The notes: generated by a model from the letters alone, not told the origin. A stretch of DNA of 64,000 bases from Cypionkella aquatica (GCF_030161095.1 NZ_BSPP01000002.1:124001-188000), one strand, 5' to 3'; positions 17,949 to 26,867 are shown, numbered from the stretch's first letter. Translations and numbers: made by a program.

Positions 17949-18926
17949 ATGGGCATTGGCATTTCAAACCGCAGGCGCTTTTCGGATTTGACGGAACAAG
18001 AGGTGTTGGCGCTGGCGATTTCCTCGGAAGAGGATGACGCGCGGATTTATCGCAGTTATGCGCATGGGTTGCGGGTGGATTATCCGGGTTCTGCCGCGGT
18101 TTTCGATGAGATGGCAGCTGAGGAGGACGGCCACCGTCAGATGCTGATTGATTTGCATGTGGTGCGGTTTGGCTCGGTTATCCCATTGATCCGGCGCGAA
18201 CATGTGGCGGGGTTCTTTGCGCGGCGTCCGGTTTGGTTGACTGAAAACCTGGGGCTGGAGCGAATCCGCGACGAGGCCCGCGCGATGGAGGCGGGGGCGG
18301 CGTCGTTTTATGCGCGGGCGGCGGCGCGGACATCTGATGCGGCGACGCGGAAATTGCTGGGGGATTTGGCGGCTGCAGAGGCGGGGCATGAAAAACATGC
18401 CGATCATTTGGGCGCGGAGTTGGTTGGACCGCAGGTGCGCGCGGGTGAGGATAAGGTGGCCAAGCGGCAGTTTATCCTGACTTGGGTGCAGCCGGGGTTG
18501 GCGGGGTTGATGGATGGGTCGGTTTCCACCCTTGCGCCGATCTTTGCGACGGCTTTTGCGACCCAGAATACCTGGACGACGTTTCTGGTGGGCTTGGCGG
18601 CCAGCTTGGGGGCGGGGATCTCGATGGGGTTCACCGAGGCCGCGCATGATGATGGGGTGCTTTCGGGGCGGGGTTCTCCGTTCAAGCGGGGGTTGGCCTC
18701 GGGGGTGATGACCGCGGTGGGGGGGCTCGGCCATGCTTTGCCCTATCTGATCCCGGATTTCTGGACGGCGACCACGATCGCGATGGTGGTGGTGTTCGTG
18801 GAATTGTGGGCGATTGCGTGGATTCAGAACAAGTTCATGGAAACGCCGTTTTTGCGGGCGGCCTTGCAGGTGGTTGTGGGCGGCGCTTTGGTATTTGCCA
18901 CCGGGGTGCTGATTGGGGGCGGTTGA
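17949..18926 (+). CDS. mbfA: Membrane-bound ferritin A (ferritin-like domain fused to VIT1 transporter), iron exporter
   Basis: This 325-residue two-domain protein has an N-terminal rubrerythrin/ferritin-like four-helix region (about residues 8-150) with di-iron candidates in SSEEDDARIY, AAEEDGHRQM and AEAGHEKHADH. A C-terminal VIT1/CCC1 membrane domain follows (GLMDGSVSTLAPIFATAF..., about five segments). MbfA exports iron and protects against iron and peroxide stress in Bradyrhizobium and Agrobacterium. GAGG five bases before 17949 favours this ATG over the upstream GTG. The Irr-like box next to the start fits iron-dependent derepression. The stop is followed by a palindrome array. Confidence 0.88.
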   Translation: MGIGISNRRRFSDLTEQEVLALAISSEEDDARIYRSYAHGLRVDYPGSAAVFDEMAAEEDGHRQMLIDLHVVRFGSVIPLIRREHVAGFFARRPVWLTENLGLERIRDEARAMEAGAASFYARAAARTSDAATRKLLGDLAAAEAGHEKHADHLGAELVGPQVRAGEDKVAKRQFILTWVQPGLAGLMDGSVSTLAPIFATAFATQNTWTTFLVGLAASLGAGISMGFTEAAHDDGVLSGRGSPFKRGLASGVMTAVGGLGHALPYLIPDFWTATTIAMVVVFVELWAIAWIQNKFMETPFLRAALQVVVGGALVFATGVLIGGG

Positions 18927-18930
18927 GGGT

Positions 18931-19086
18931 CTGTCCCCGCGGGGACAGGTTTGAAATCTGTCCCCGCGGGGACAGGCGTATAGATTTGTCCCCACGGGGA
19001 CGGGCGTTTAGATTTGTCCCCACGGGGACGGGCGTTTAGATTTGTCCCCACGGGGACGGGGGCTAATTCTGTCCCCGCGGGGACAG
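18931..19086. repeat. Six-unit tandem array of GTCCCC-GGGGAC palindromes
   Basis: Six copies of the core GTCCCC(G/A)CGGGGAC begin at 18933, 18960, 18988, 19016, 19044 and 19071, a period of 27-28 bases. Units 1, 2 and 6 are perfect 18-bp palindromes, CTGTCCCCGCGGGGACAG. Units 3-5 have a central A that breaks the dyad, and the spacer after units 3 and 4 is identical. The rest of the gap to 19222 is AT-rich and holds the promoter of the next gene. The array is clearly built by unit duplication. Its function is unknown. Confidence 0.92.
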
Positions 19087-19222
19087 AATATATTGCTTTC
19101 AAATCAAATGGATATGCCGGAAATTTTCAAAAATTAACGATTTGTTCAGAGTTTTCAGCCTCAACCTGCTGGCCGCACCATCTGGGCTTGTGCTGGGCGG
19201 GCGCGCGTGAAACTCTGACCCC

Positions 19223-20149
19223 ATGCTTGCGATCCTGTTGAAAACTCTGCCGTTCTTTGCGGTGATTGGCCTTGGCTACGGCGCGGGGCGGCTGCGGTTT
19301 TTCAGCGCCGAGGCCACGGCTTATCTGACGAAATTTGTGTTCTACTTTGCGCTGTCGGCGATGCTGTTTGGCTTTGCCGCCAATCTGGACCTGAGCGACG
19401 TGTTCTCATGGGCGTTTGTCTGGGCGTATTTTCTGGCCTCGGGCCTTGTGTGGGCTATCGTGGCGGGGGTGGCGCTGCTGCGCGGCGCGAAGCCCGAAGT
19501 CGCGGTGTTTGAGGCGCATACCGGCATCATCGGCAATGTCGGTTTTCTGGGTATCCCGATGCTGACGCTGCTTTTGGGGCGCGCGGCGGTGGGGCCGGTG
19601 CTGTTGGTGCTGGCGGTGGATTTGTTGGTGTTCACCTCCGTTCTGACGCTGGTTGTGGTGGGCCTGCGCGAGGGGCGGATGTCATGGGGCATCTTTCAGG
19701 TGCTGGGCGTTGGCCTGCTGAAAAACCCGATGATCGTTTCGGTGGTGTTGGGAATGGCTTGGGGGGCGACCGGATGGGCGCTGCCGGTGCCAGTGAACGA
19801 ATTCATGACCATGCTCGGGGCTGCGGCGACACCCTGCGCGCTGTTTGCGATTGGCGCGAGCCTTGCCGGGCGCAGTGCAGAGCGGCTGGAGGTGGCGGCT
19901 TGGCTGAGTTTTGCCAAGCTGGTGCTGCATCCCGCGGCAGTGGCGTTGGCCGCGCTGGTGATTTTCCCGGTGGAGCGTTATGCGGCGGGTGTGATGGTGG
20001 CGGCGGCCTCTTTGCCTGTGGCGGGAAATGTGTTCATTCTGGCGCAGCATTTCGGGGTGGCGCCGCAGCGGGTATCGACCGCTATCCTGATCTCGACCGC
20101 CGCATCGGTGCTGAGTGTGACGGCGGTGATTGCGTTTGTGACGGGCTGA
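19223..20149 (+). CDS. AEC family transporter (auxin efflux carrier type)
   Basis: This 308-residue integral membrane protein has about ten hydrophobic segments in two inverted halves. The family pattern is visible as GRLRFFSAEATAYLTKFVFYFALSA, then HTGIIGNVGFLGIP near residue 100, and the second-half TPCALFAIGASL. AEC proteins move organic anions such as malonate or malate, or other small carboxylates. Substrate cannot be told. The gene stands alone, with the palindrome array upstream and fghA 39 bases downstream. Confidence 0.88.
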   Translation: MLAILLKTLPFFAVIGLGYGAGRLRFFSAEATAYLTKFVFYFALSAMLFGFAANLDLSDVFSWAFVWAYFLASGLVWAIVAGVALLRGAKPEVAVFEAHTGIIGNVGFLGIPMLTLLLGRAAVGPVLLVLAVDLLVFTSVLTLVVVGLREGRMSWGIFQVLGVGLLKNPMIVSVVLGMAWGATGWALPVPVNEFMTMLGAAATPCALFAIGASLAGRSAERLEVAAWLSFAKLVLHPAAVALAALVIFPVERYAAGVMVAAASLPVAGNVFILAQHFGVAPQRVSTAILISTAASVLSVTAVIAFVTG

Positions 20150-20188
20150 ACGGCCTGCGAAAATAAGATGGGCTAAAGGGGCAAGACG

Positions 20189-21019
20189 ATGAAAACCATT
20201 TCCGAAAACCGGGCGTTTGGCGGCGTGCAAGGCGTGTATAGCCATGCTTCGGACGCCACCGGAACCGATATGACCTTTGGGCTGTTTTTGCCTGCCGAGG
20301 CCGAAGAAGGTCTGGTGCCGGTGCTGTGGTATCTGTCAGGGCTGACCTGCACGCATGAAAATGCCATGGTGAAGGCGGGCGCGCAAAGGTGGGCGGCAGA
20401 GGTCGGCATCGCGCTGATCTTCCCCGATACCAGCCCGCGCGGCGAAGATGTGCCGAATGACGCGGCCTATGATTTGGGGCAGGGCGCGGGGTTCTATGTG
20501 AACGCAACGCAAAGCCCGTGGGACAAGAATTTCCGCATGTGGGATTATGTGACGGAAGAGCTGCCGCGCGAATTGTTCAAGGCGTTTCCGATTGCCGAAG
20601 CGGCGCAGTCGATTTCGGGCCACTCGATGGGCGGGCATGGGGCGCTGACCATCGCGATGAGCTTTCCGGGGCGGTTCCGGTCGGTATCGGCCTTTGCGCC
20701 GATCTGCAATCCGACGGCAAGTGATTGGGGCCGCAAGCAATTTGCAGCCTATCTGGGGCCAGATGAGGCAAGTTGGGCCGCGCATGACGCAACGCTGTTG
20801 ATGAAAAAGCGCGGCTTTGATGGTCCGATGCTGATTGATCAGGGCACCAGCGATCAATTTCTTGATCTGTTGAAGCCCGAAGCTTTGGCGGGCGCGATGG
20901 CAGAGCGGCGTCAGGGCGGCAGTTTTCGGATGCAGAAGGGCTATGATCACAGCTATTTCTTCGTCAGCACGTTCATGGAAGAGCATGTGGCGTTTCACGC
21001 GGGGGCGCTTAATGCGTAA
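20189..21019 (+). CDS. fghA: S-formylglutathione hydrolase
   Basis: This 276-residue esterase-D type alpha/beta hydrolase performs the last step of glutathione-dependent formaldehyde oxidation, releasing formate. The nucleophile elbow SGHSMGGHG places Ser146, GTSDQFLD supplies the Asp and YDHSYFF the His. The N-terminal YLSGLTCTHEN block is diagnostic for FghA. Start 20189 is an ATG preceded by a weak purine-rich stretch (AAGGGGCAAG). The glutathione-dependent formaldehyde dehydrogenase gene that often precedes it is not here. The next gene overlaps its end by eight bases. Confidence 0.95.
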   Translation: MKTISENRAFGGVQGVYSHASDATGTDMTFGLFLPAEAEEGLVPVLWYLSGLTCTHENAMVKAGAQRWAAEVGIALIFPDTSPRGEDVPNDAAYDLGQGAGFYVNATQSPWDKNFRMWDYVTEELPRELFKAFPIAEAAQSISGHSMGGHGALTIAMSFPGRFRSVSAFAPICNPTASDWGRKQFAAYLGPDEASWAAHDATLLMKKRGFDGPMLIDQGTSDQFLDLLKPEALAGAMAERRQGGSFRMQKGYDHSYFFVSTFMEEHVAFHAGALNA

Positions 21020-21494
21020 ACTTGCACTGGTATTGGCTTGTTTGGCAGGCCCGGTAGGTTTGGCAGGGCCGGTCTGGGCTGGTGCTGCCGAAGATCAGGT
21101 GTTGGCGGCGGTCAATCAGGCGCGTGCAAGCGCGGGCTGTAGCGCGCTGACCACGAACACCAAGCTGGAGACAGCGGCACGGGGGCATGCGCGGGCGATG
21201 GCCGAGCAGAATTTCTTCGGCCATGCCAGCAAGAATGGCGGCAAATTCTCGGGGCGGATCAAGGCGCAGGGCTATCGCTATAGCAAGGTCGCGGAAAACA
21301 TCGGCGCGGGGCAATCCTCGGCCGCCGGGATCATGAAGGATTGGCTGGGCAGTGCGGGGCATCGCAAGAATATTCTGGATTGCGCGCTGACCGAAACCGG
21401 AATTGCGGTGGTCTATCAGCCGGATGACAAGCCCTTGAAGGGCCAGAGTTATGCGATGAAATATTACTGGGTTCAGGTGTTCGCGCGACCATGA
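21012..21494 (+). CDS. CAP (SCP/PR1-like) domain secreted protein
   Basis: This 160-residue protein has a signal peptide of about 24 residues ([13 protein letters not shown]...AGPVWAGA) followed by one CAP domain. Typical features are [16 protein letters not shown], the His in [35 protein letters not shown] and a C-terminal YYWVQVFA. The ATG at 21012 lies within the fghA stop region and is chosen because it starts the signal peptide. Bacterial CAP proteins are extracytoplasmic and mostly of unknown activity. Confidence 0.88.
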   Translation: MRKLALVLACLAGPVGLAGPVWAGAAEDQVLAAVNQARASAGCSALTTNTKLETAARGHARAMAEQNFFGHASKNGGKFSGRIKAQGYRYSKVAENIGAGQSSAAGIMKDWLGSAGHRKNILDCALTETGIAVVYQPDDKPLKGQSYAMKYYWVQVFARP

Positions 21495-21504
21495 GCGTGT
21501 TGGA

Positions 21505-21957
21505 ATGAGTGGTCGGATTTTCATTGATGCCGATGCCTGCCCGGTGAAAGCCGAGGCAGAGCGGGTGGCCACGCGGCATCAGATGCGGATGATTCTGGTG
21601 TCGAATGGCGGTATCCGGCCAAGCGCCAATCCGCTGGTGGAAAGCGTGTTTGTCGCGGCTGGCCCGGATGAGGCCGATAAATGGATCGCCGAGGCTTGCG
21701 GTGTCGGCGATGTGGTGGTGACCGGGGATATTCCGCTGGCCGCGAAATGCGTGGCGGCGGGGGCGAAAGTGGTCAAGCACAATGGCGAGGAATTGACCGG
21801 GGCGAACATCGGCAATGTGCTGGCGACGCGGGATCTGATGCAGGATTTGCGCAGCGCTGATCCGTTTCGGCAGGGCGGTGGGCGGCCTTTCTCGAAGGCG
21901 GATCGCAGTCGGTTTCTGGAAGTTTTAGAGCGGGTTGTGCGGCAAGCGAAGCTGTGA
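21505..21957 (+). CDS. YaiI/YqxD family protein (DUF188)
   Basis: This 150-residue protein is of the widespread YaiI/YqxD family, whose fold is PIN/NYN-related. The N-terminus [18 protein letters not shown] and the block [22 protein letters not shown] are family hallmarks, with acidic residues (D at 7, 9 and about 75) placed as in PIN nucleases. The C-terminus [17 protein letters not shown] is also characteristic. Biochemical function is not established. It lies ten bases downstream of the CAP gene, probably co-transcribed. Confidence 0.9.
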   Translation: MSGRIFIDADACPVKAEAERVATRHQMRMILVSNGGIRPSANPLVESVFVAAGPDEADKWIAEACGVGDVVVTGDIPLAAKCVAAGAKVVKHNGEELTGANIGNVLATRDLMQDLRSADPFRQGGGRPFSKADRSRFLEVLERVVRQAKL

Positions 21958-22005
21958 TGTCGCGGCTGCGATAGATTTGCCCGGTGCCTTGCGCAAATTT
22001 AAGGC

Positions 22006-22971
22006 ATGTCTGATACGTCGAAAAAACCCAATACCGGCATCTTCTTTGCGCTTGGCGGCGGGATCGTGCTTTCGGTCAATGATCTGGCGATCAAGGCGTT
22101 GTCGGGGACTTATGCGCTGCATCAGGTGATCTTGTTGCGTGCGATCATCAGTCTGGCAATTGTGCTGGGGGTGATCTGGGTGTCGGGCGGTGGCTTTCGG
22201 CAGTTGCTGACCAAGCGGCCGCTGGATCATCTGTTCCGGGTCTGCATCGTGATGTGCTCGAATGTGACCTATTTTGTCGGGCTGTCGCTGATGCCGTTGG
22301 CGGATGCGGTGGCGACGGCGTTTGTGGCGCCTTTGTTTGTCACGCTGATGTCGGCGTTGATTTTGCGCGAGCAGGTCGGGCCAAGGCGCTGGGCGGCTGT
22401 GGCGGTGGGGATGTTGGGCGTGGTGATCATGACGCGGCCGGGGGCGGGGATCATCCAGCCTGCGGCGATTCTGGTGCTGATCTCGGCGTTTTGCTATGCC
22501 TCAAGCCATATGATGACGCGGAGGATGCGTGGCACCGAAAGCGCTATGACGTTGAATTTCTTTGTGCAAATCGGCTTTATCATCGTCAGCCTCAGCTTTG
22601 GTTTTATTGGCGGCGATGGCCATTTGGCGCAAGCGCCGGGCAGCACATGGGAGTTCCTGTTCCGCCCATGGCACACGCCGCCGATGGCGGATTGGTGGGC
22701 GTTTCTGGCGACGGGCGTTGCGGTGGGCGTTGGCGGTTTGATGATGTCGCAGGCCTATCGGACCACCGAAGCAGCACTGGTGGCACCGTTTGAATATATC
22801 GGCATGCCGATGGCGATTTTCTGGGGGGTGGTGGTGTTTGGCACCGTGCCCGACCATATCGCTTGGGTGGGGATTGCGTTGATCTGCGGTGCGGGGCTTT
22901 ATACCCTGTGGCGTGAGACGGTGCGCAAGAAGAAGGATCTGGATGTTGCAGCCCCAAGCGGTGATATTTGA
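22006..22971 (+). CDS. DMT superfamily (EamA) transporter
   Basis: This 321-residue inner-membrane protein has ten predicted hydrophobic segments in two EamA repeats, the first from about residue 10 to 145 and the second from about 155 to 305. Typical pieces include LADAVATAFVAPLFVTLMSALILREQ and, in the second half, EAALVAPFEYIGMPMAIFWG. Members export amino acids, nucleosides or other small metabolites. The substrate is undetermined. Its 3' end overlaps the following HAD gene by 29 bases. Confidence 0.88.
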   Translation: MSDTSKKPNTGIFFALGGGIVLSVNDLAIKALSGTYALHQVILLRAIISLAIVLGVIWVSGGGFRQLLTKRPLDHLFRVCIVMCSNVTYFVGLSLMPLADAVATAFVAPLFVTLMSALILREQVGPRRWAAVAVGMLGVVIMTRPGAGIIQPAAILVLISAFCYASSHMMTRRMRGTESAMTLNFFVQIGFIIVSLSFGFIGGDGHLAQAPGSTWEFLFRPWHTPPMADWWAFLATGVAVGVGGLMMSQAYRTTEAALVAPFEYIGMPMAIFWGVVVFGTVPDHIAWVGIALICGAGLYTLWRETVRKKKDLDVAAPSGDI

Positions 22972-23569
22972 CATTGGCAATGTGCTGACGCGCTGGCAGC
23001 CCGAGGCGTTTTATGACCGGGCGATTGGTGCCGAGCGCAGGCAGGCGTTGTTCGCGGCGGTCGATCTGCATGGGATGAACGACCGCGTCGATGAAGGCGC
23101 TTTGTTCCGCGAGACGATCTATGAATGGGCCGACCGCCACCCGGATTGGGCCGACGAAATCCGCATGTGGTATGATCGCTGGATCGAGCTTGCCTCGCCC
23201 CGCATCGAGGGCAGCATTGCCTTGCAGCGGGCCTTGCGCGCCAAGGGAATTCCGGTGTTTGCGTTGACCAATTTTGGCCGCTATTCGTTTCAAGAAGCCC
23301 TGCCAAAGATGGATTTTCTGGCCGATTTCGACCGTCATTATGTTTCGGGTGAAATGGGCGTGATCAAGCCTGATCCGCTGATTTATCAGATGGTTGAGGA
23401 GGATTGCGGCATCGCGCCGCAGGATTTGTTGTTCACCGATGACAAACCCGAAAATATAGTTGCGGCGGCGCGGCGCGGGTGGCGCACGCATCAATTTGAA
23501 AGCTGGCAAGGCTGGGCGGGCCGTTTGGTCGCCGAGGGCTTGCTGACCAAAACAGAGGCAGGGTTATGA
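22943..23569 (+). CDS. HAD family hydrolase (HAD-IA, YihX-like)
   Basis: This 208-residue haloacid dehalogenase superfamily phosphatase has nucleophile motif VIFDIGNVLTRW (D10). The Thr/Ser motif is LTNFGRYSF, the Lys is in GVIKPDPLIYQ, and the metal-binding acidic motif is FTDDKPENI. The DIGNV form of motif I is shared with YihX-type alpha-glucose-1-phosphatases and epoxide-hydrolase N-terminal phosphatases. The start at 22943 (MLQPQAVIFD) lies inside the transporter gene. The stop overlaps the next start as ATGA. Confidence 0.85.
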   Translation: MLQPQAVIFDIGNVLTRWQPEAFYDRAIGAERRQALFAAVDLHGMNDRVDEGALFRETIYEWADRHPDWADEIRMWYDRWIELASPRIEGSIALQRALRAKGIPVFALTNFGRYSFQEALPKMDFLADFDRHYVSGEMGVIKPDPLIYQMVEEDCGIAPQDLLFTDDKPENIVAAARRGWRTHQFESWQGWAGRLVAEGLLTKTEAGL

Positions 23570-24483
23570 GCATTGAAATCGTTGGGCCAGAGGCCGAAGC
23601 CTTGCTGTCGTGGCAGGGTCTGTGCGCGGCGATCGAGGCTGGACACCGGCTGCCAAAGGCCAAGATCAGCGACCTTTTGCTGCTGCGCGGGTCGGATACG
23701 ATGCTGGATCGTGCGGCTTGGATCGACGGTCTGGGTGCGCTGGTGAAAGTCGCCAATGTGGTGCCGGGCAATGCTGCGCGTGGTCTGCCCAGCATCCACG
23801 GCGCAGTCAATCTGTTCAACGATACCACCGGCGCGTTGGAGGCATTGGTTGATTTCCACCTTGTGACCAAGTGGAAAACCGCTGGCGACAGCCTGCTGTC
23901 AGCCAGCAAACTGGCGCGCAAAGACAGCCGCAATATCCTGCTGATTGGTGCCGGAACGGTGGCGCGATCAATGGTCGAGGCTTATTCTTCGCTGTTCCCC
24001 GATGCGCGGTTCAGCATCTGGAACCGTTCGCCCGCCGGGGCAGAAGCGATGGCTGCGGCTGACCCAAGGGTTACGGCGGTCAGCGATCTGGAGGCAGCGG
24101 TGCGCGGCGCGGATGTGATCTGTTCGGCCACGATGAGCAAAGCGCCGCTGATAAAAGGCGCATGGCTGCAACCGGGTCAGCATATCGACCTGATCGGCGC
24201 ATATACCCCGGCGATGCGCGAGGCCGACGATGCGGTGATGCAGCGCGCGTCGGTATTCGTCGATGCGCGGGCGACGACGATCCACCATATTGGCGAGTTG
24301 ATCGACCCGATTGCCAATGGGACCATCACCGAGGCCGATGTGAAGGCCGACTTTTACGACATCGCGCAGGGGCTTTATACCCGGCGCAGCGATGATGAAA
24401 TCACCGTCGCCAAGAACGGTGGCGGCGCGCATCTGGATCTGATGACCTCGGCCTATATTCTGGACTGCTGGCGGCAGCGCTGA
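23566..24483 (+). CDS. Ornithine cyclodeaminase / mu-crystallin family protein
   Basis: This 305-residue protein has the OCD fold, with a Rossmann motif ILLIGAGTVARSM at about residues 125-137 and the substrate-side block near KVANVVPGNAARGLPSIHGAVNLF. Family members act as ornithine cyclodeaminase, alanine dehydrogenase, or 1-pyrroline-2-carboxylate/ketimine reductase. The sequence alone does not decide among them. It is translationally coupled to the preceding HAD gene and converges on the anti-sigma gene 12 bases away. Confidence 0.85.
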   Translation: MSIEIVGPEAEALLSWQGLCAAIEAGHRLPKAKISDLLLLRGSDTMLDRAAWIDGLGALVKVANVVPGNAARGLPSIHGAVNLFNDTTGALEALVDFHLVTKWKTAGDSLLSASKLARKDSRNILLIGAGTVARSMVEAYSSLFPDARFSIWNRSPAGAEAMAAADPRVTAVSDLEAAVRGADVICSATMSKAPLIKGAWLQPGQHIDLIGAYTPAMREADDAVMQRASVFVDARATTIHHIGELIDPIANGTITEADVKADFYDIAQGLYTRRSDDEITVAKNGGGAHLDLMTSAYILDCWRQR

Positions 24484-24495
24484 CGCGGCCCCGCC

Positions 24496-25236
24496 CTAAG
24501 TGCCAGTTTGAAGGGCGGCAAGCCCCTTGGCAAGGATGACCCCGGTTGGCCGCCCGGTCGGCGAGCCGCCTTCGGGTTCCAGTGTGATTTCATACAATTG
24601 GCCCGCGATAGGGCGCGGCAGCGCGGGCGGGTGCAGGCCCTCGGTGCTGGCCGTCTGCAACAGGCCCAAGGACACTGGCCCCATCTCGGCCGAGGGCAGG
24701 GTCCAGACTTGCATCTGACGGCCAGCGGGCACGGAGACGGCATTGACGAAGCGGATGCGGGCGTTTTCGCTGCCAAAATCCTCGACTATGGCTGTTGCCG
24801 CACCTTTGTCATCCATCAGCACGGCGATCACCACAGGCTCGGCTGTGAACCAATTGCCGCCAAAAACCGTGCCGATGCACAAAGCGACCGAGGCGACCAA
24901 GCCCAGCTGCAACCAGCGACGCGGCGCGGTTTGCAGGTTGGCGGGCTGCGGTGTTTGCGGCGGCAGGGACGGCGGAATATTTGGCGCGGGGGCGGCGTCT
25001 TGGCGGCCAAGCTGTGCCGCAATGCCATCCCAAAGCCGCGCGGCACCCGGCACGACCGCGGCGGTCATGTCGAGCGGCAGCAGCCTGTCGCGGGCGCGGG
25101 TGACGGCTGCGCGCCAAGCAGTGTCATCGGCCAATGCCTGTTCCAGATCGGCCAAAGCCGTTTCATCCAACAGGCCAAGCACATAAGCATCGGCGCGGGT
25201 GTCTAAATCTTGGTTCATGACAGAATCCTGATTCAT
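24496..25236 (-). CDS. Anti-sigma factor, RskA/ChrR-like membrane type
   Basis: This 246-residue single-pass membrane protein has an N-terminal anti-sigma helix bundle (residues 10-80), a Pro-rich linker, a membrane segment at about 108-127 and an extracytoplasmic RskA-type beta domain (GRQMQVWTLPSAEMGPVSLG; YEITLEPEGGSPTGRPTGVI). It holds the partner ECF sigma inactive at the membrane. The ATG at 25236 overlaps the sigma stop as ATGA. A second start candidate lies six codons later because the N-terminus contains a duplicated MNQD. Confidence 0.88.
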   Translation of the reverse strand: MNQDSVMNQDLDTRADAYVLGLLDETALADLEQALADDTAWRAAVTRARDRLLPLDMTAAVVPGAARLWDGIAAQLGRQDAAPAPNIPPSLPPQTPQPANLQTAPRRWLQLGLVASVALCIGTVFGGNWFTAEPVVIAVLMDDKGAATAIVEDFGSENARIRFVNAVSVPAGRQMQVWTLPSAEMGPVSLGLLQTASTEGLHPPALPRPIAGQLYEITLEPEGGSPTGRPTGVILAKGLAALQTGT

Positions 25237-25814
25237 GACAGGCACCCCCGCAGTGCATCCAAGCCTCGGCGGATCCAGGATTTGCAGGTGCCCAGCGGCA
25301 CCGATTGCAGCGCGGCAATCTCGCCGTGGCTATAGCCGCCGATATAGGCCAACAGGATCGCATGCCGGGTTGGCGGCTCTAGCACCGCCAAACAGTCTTT
25401 CAGCGCCACTTTGTCGCCAAGCCTGTCCCAACCCGCGCCAACCGACTGCAAGCGCGCGTCTTGCATCGCGGTCAGATCGTCGGGGGCCAGCGTGGAAAGC
25501 CGCTTGCCGTCGCGCAGGATATTCAGGCAGCGGTTGCGCAGCACGGCAAAGATCCAAGCGCGCGGCGCGCCTTCCCCCGCGCGAAACTGCTGCGCCTTGC
25601 GCCAGATTTGCACCAAGGCATCCTGCACGGCTTCTTCGGCCAGATCACGGCGGTGCAACATGCGCTGCGCAATGCCCAGCATCCGCCCGCCTTCCTGATC
25701 CAGAATAAGCCGCAGCGCTGCCTGATCGCCAGCGGCACAGCCAGCAAGCGCCGCCGTCAGATCATCTGTGGCGTGATCATCGGCATCTGGCCGGGGGGCC
25801 GGGGATAGAGTCAT
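25233..25814 (-). CDS. ECF RNA polymerase sigma factor (SigK-like)
   Basis: This 193-residue ECF sigma factor has region 2 at about residues 30-95 (RRDLAEEAVQDALVQIWRKAQQF), including the RAWIFAVLRNRCLNILRD segment, and region 4 with a helix-turn-helix at about 150-185 (GGYSHGEIAALQSVPLGTCKSWIRRGL). The ATG at 25814 has a perfect AGGAGG site. It is co-transcribed with the anti-sigma gene that follows. The DUF4394 gene reading divergently beyond the shared intergenic region is a plausible regulon member. Confidence 0.93.
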   Translation of the reverse strand: MTLSPAPRPDADDHATDDLTAALAGCAAGDQAALRLILDQEGGRMLGIAQRMLHRRDLAEEAVQDALVQIWRKAQQFRAGEGAPRAWIFAVLRNRCLNILRDGKRLSTLAPDDLTAMQDARLQSVGAGWDRLGDKVALKDCLAVLEPPTRHAILLAYIGGYSHGEIAALQSVPLGTCKSWIRRGLDALRGCLS

Positions 25815-25966
25815 ACACGGTCCTCCTTGCAGCCCAAGCGATTGGCCCCCGGCTGCGCGCAAAGGGGGCATTGGCTTGCATCGTTGCACGGCGAGGTGGT
25901 TATGGTCCAGTTCCTGCATTGTTTTTCTGGCTCCGCTGCTTGTCTTAATGACACGCTGCAGGGGCA

Positions 25967-26010
25967 TTTGGATGCAAAGCGAAATAAAATTCAGCGGGGC
26001 TGCATCCAAA
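25967..26010. repeat. Perfect 10-bp inverted repeat between sigma and DUF4394 genes
   Basis: TTTGGATGCA (25967-25976) and TGCATCCAAA (26001-26010) are exact inverted copies with a 24-base AT-richer centre. The dyad ends 68 bases before the DUF4394 ATG and could be a regulator site or promoter-proximal hairpin. The 264-base gap (25815-26078) contains no gene. Confidence 0.6.
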
Positions 26011-26078
26011 GCGGGGGGCTGGCGTGTCTTTGGGTCAAGGATGGCATGATGCCAGTCCAGCACTGGAAGGACCTTACG

Positions 26079-26867
26079 ATGAACACGTCTCGCACAGCTC
26101 TTTACGCAGGCATGGCTTTTGGCCTTTCCGCAACCGTCGCATTTGCGGCCCCGGTTGTGGGTTTGGTCGGAGGCAGCACGCTGGTGATGTTTGACACCGA
26201 TACACCGGCCAAAGTGTCAATGGTTGAGGTCAGCGGCGCGGGGCCGTTGGTTGGTCTTGATCTGCGCCCGTCAAACAAAACGCTGGTCGGGGTCACGGCG
26301 GATGGCAAGGTTGTCACCATTGATCCGGCAACCGGGGCTGCCACGGCATTGTCGACGCTGAGCACGCCGCTGCCGATGGCGGACACGCCGGTTGTGGTCG
26401 ATTTCAACCCGATGGCGGATAAACTGCGGCTGATGACGGGCACCACCAATCACCGCGTCAATGTGGACACCGGAGAAGTCACCGTCGATGGCAGCCTTGC
26501 CTATGAGGCCGCCGATATGCATGCCGGTGAAGCCCCGATGATCGCCGCTGCCGCTTACACCAACGCCTACGGCAAGCCCGAAGCGACCGCGATGTATGAC
26601 ATCGACACCAAGATCGGCGCGCTTATTCGCCAGACCAAACCAAACGACGGCACTTTGGCGGCAGTGGGCAAGCTGGGCATCACGATGGATGACACCACTC
26701 CGGCGTTTGATATCCAAACCGCGGCGGATGGCACCAACACCGCTTGGTTGATCGCTGCCAGCACACTCTACACCGTCAATCTTGAAACTGGGGCTGCCAC
26801 CGAAGTCGGCAAACTGGAAGGCATCGAGGGCGATCTGACCGATTTCACCGTGATGCCAGCGATGTAA
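26079..26867 (+). CDS. Exported DUF4394 domain protein
   Basis: This 262-residue protein has a signal peptide (residues 1-23, ending AFA-AP) and a single DUF4394 beta-propeller-like domain. Diagnostic pieces are LDLRPSNKTLVGVTADGKVVTIDPATG, VDFNPMADKLRLMT and YTVNLETGAATEVGKLEG. These repeats resemble blades seen in secreted surface proteins, and the function is unknown. The ATG at 26079 follows a GGA-containing site. It is divergent from an ECF sigma/anti-sigma pair, which often controls such a neighbour, and is closed by a good terminator. Confidence 0.85.
   Translation: MNTSRTALYAGMAFGLSATVAFAAPVVGLVGGSTLVMFDTDTPAKVSMVEVSGAGPLVGLDLRPSNKTLVGVTADGKVVTIDPATGAATALSTLSTPLPMADTPVVVDFNPMADKLRLMTGTTNHRVNVDTGEVTVDGSLAYEAADMHAGEAPMIAAAAYTNAYGKPEATAMYDIDTKIGALIRQTKPNDGTLAAVGKLGITMDDTTPAFDIQTAADGTNTAWLIAASTLYTVNLETGAATEVGKLEGIEGDLTDFTVMPAM

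Noticed and set aside
18931-19086. CRISPR array
   Set aside because: Repeat units are palindromes with a 27-28 base period and nearly identical spacers; there are no unique spacers and no cas genes.
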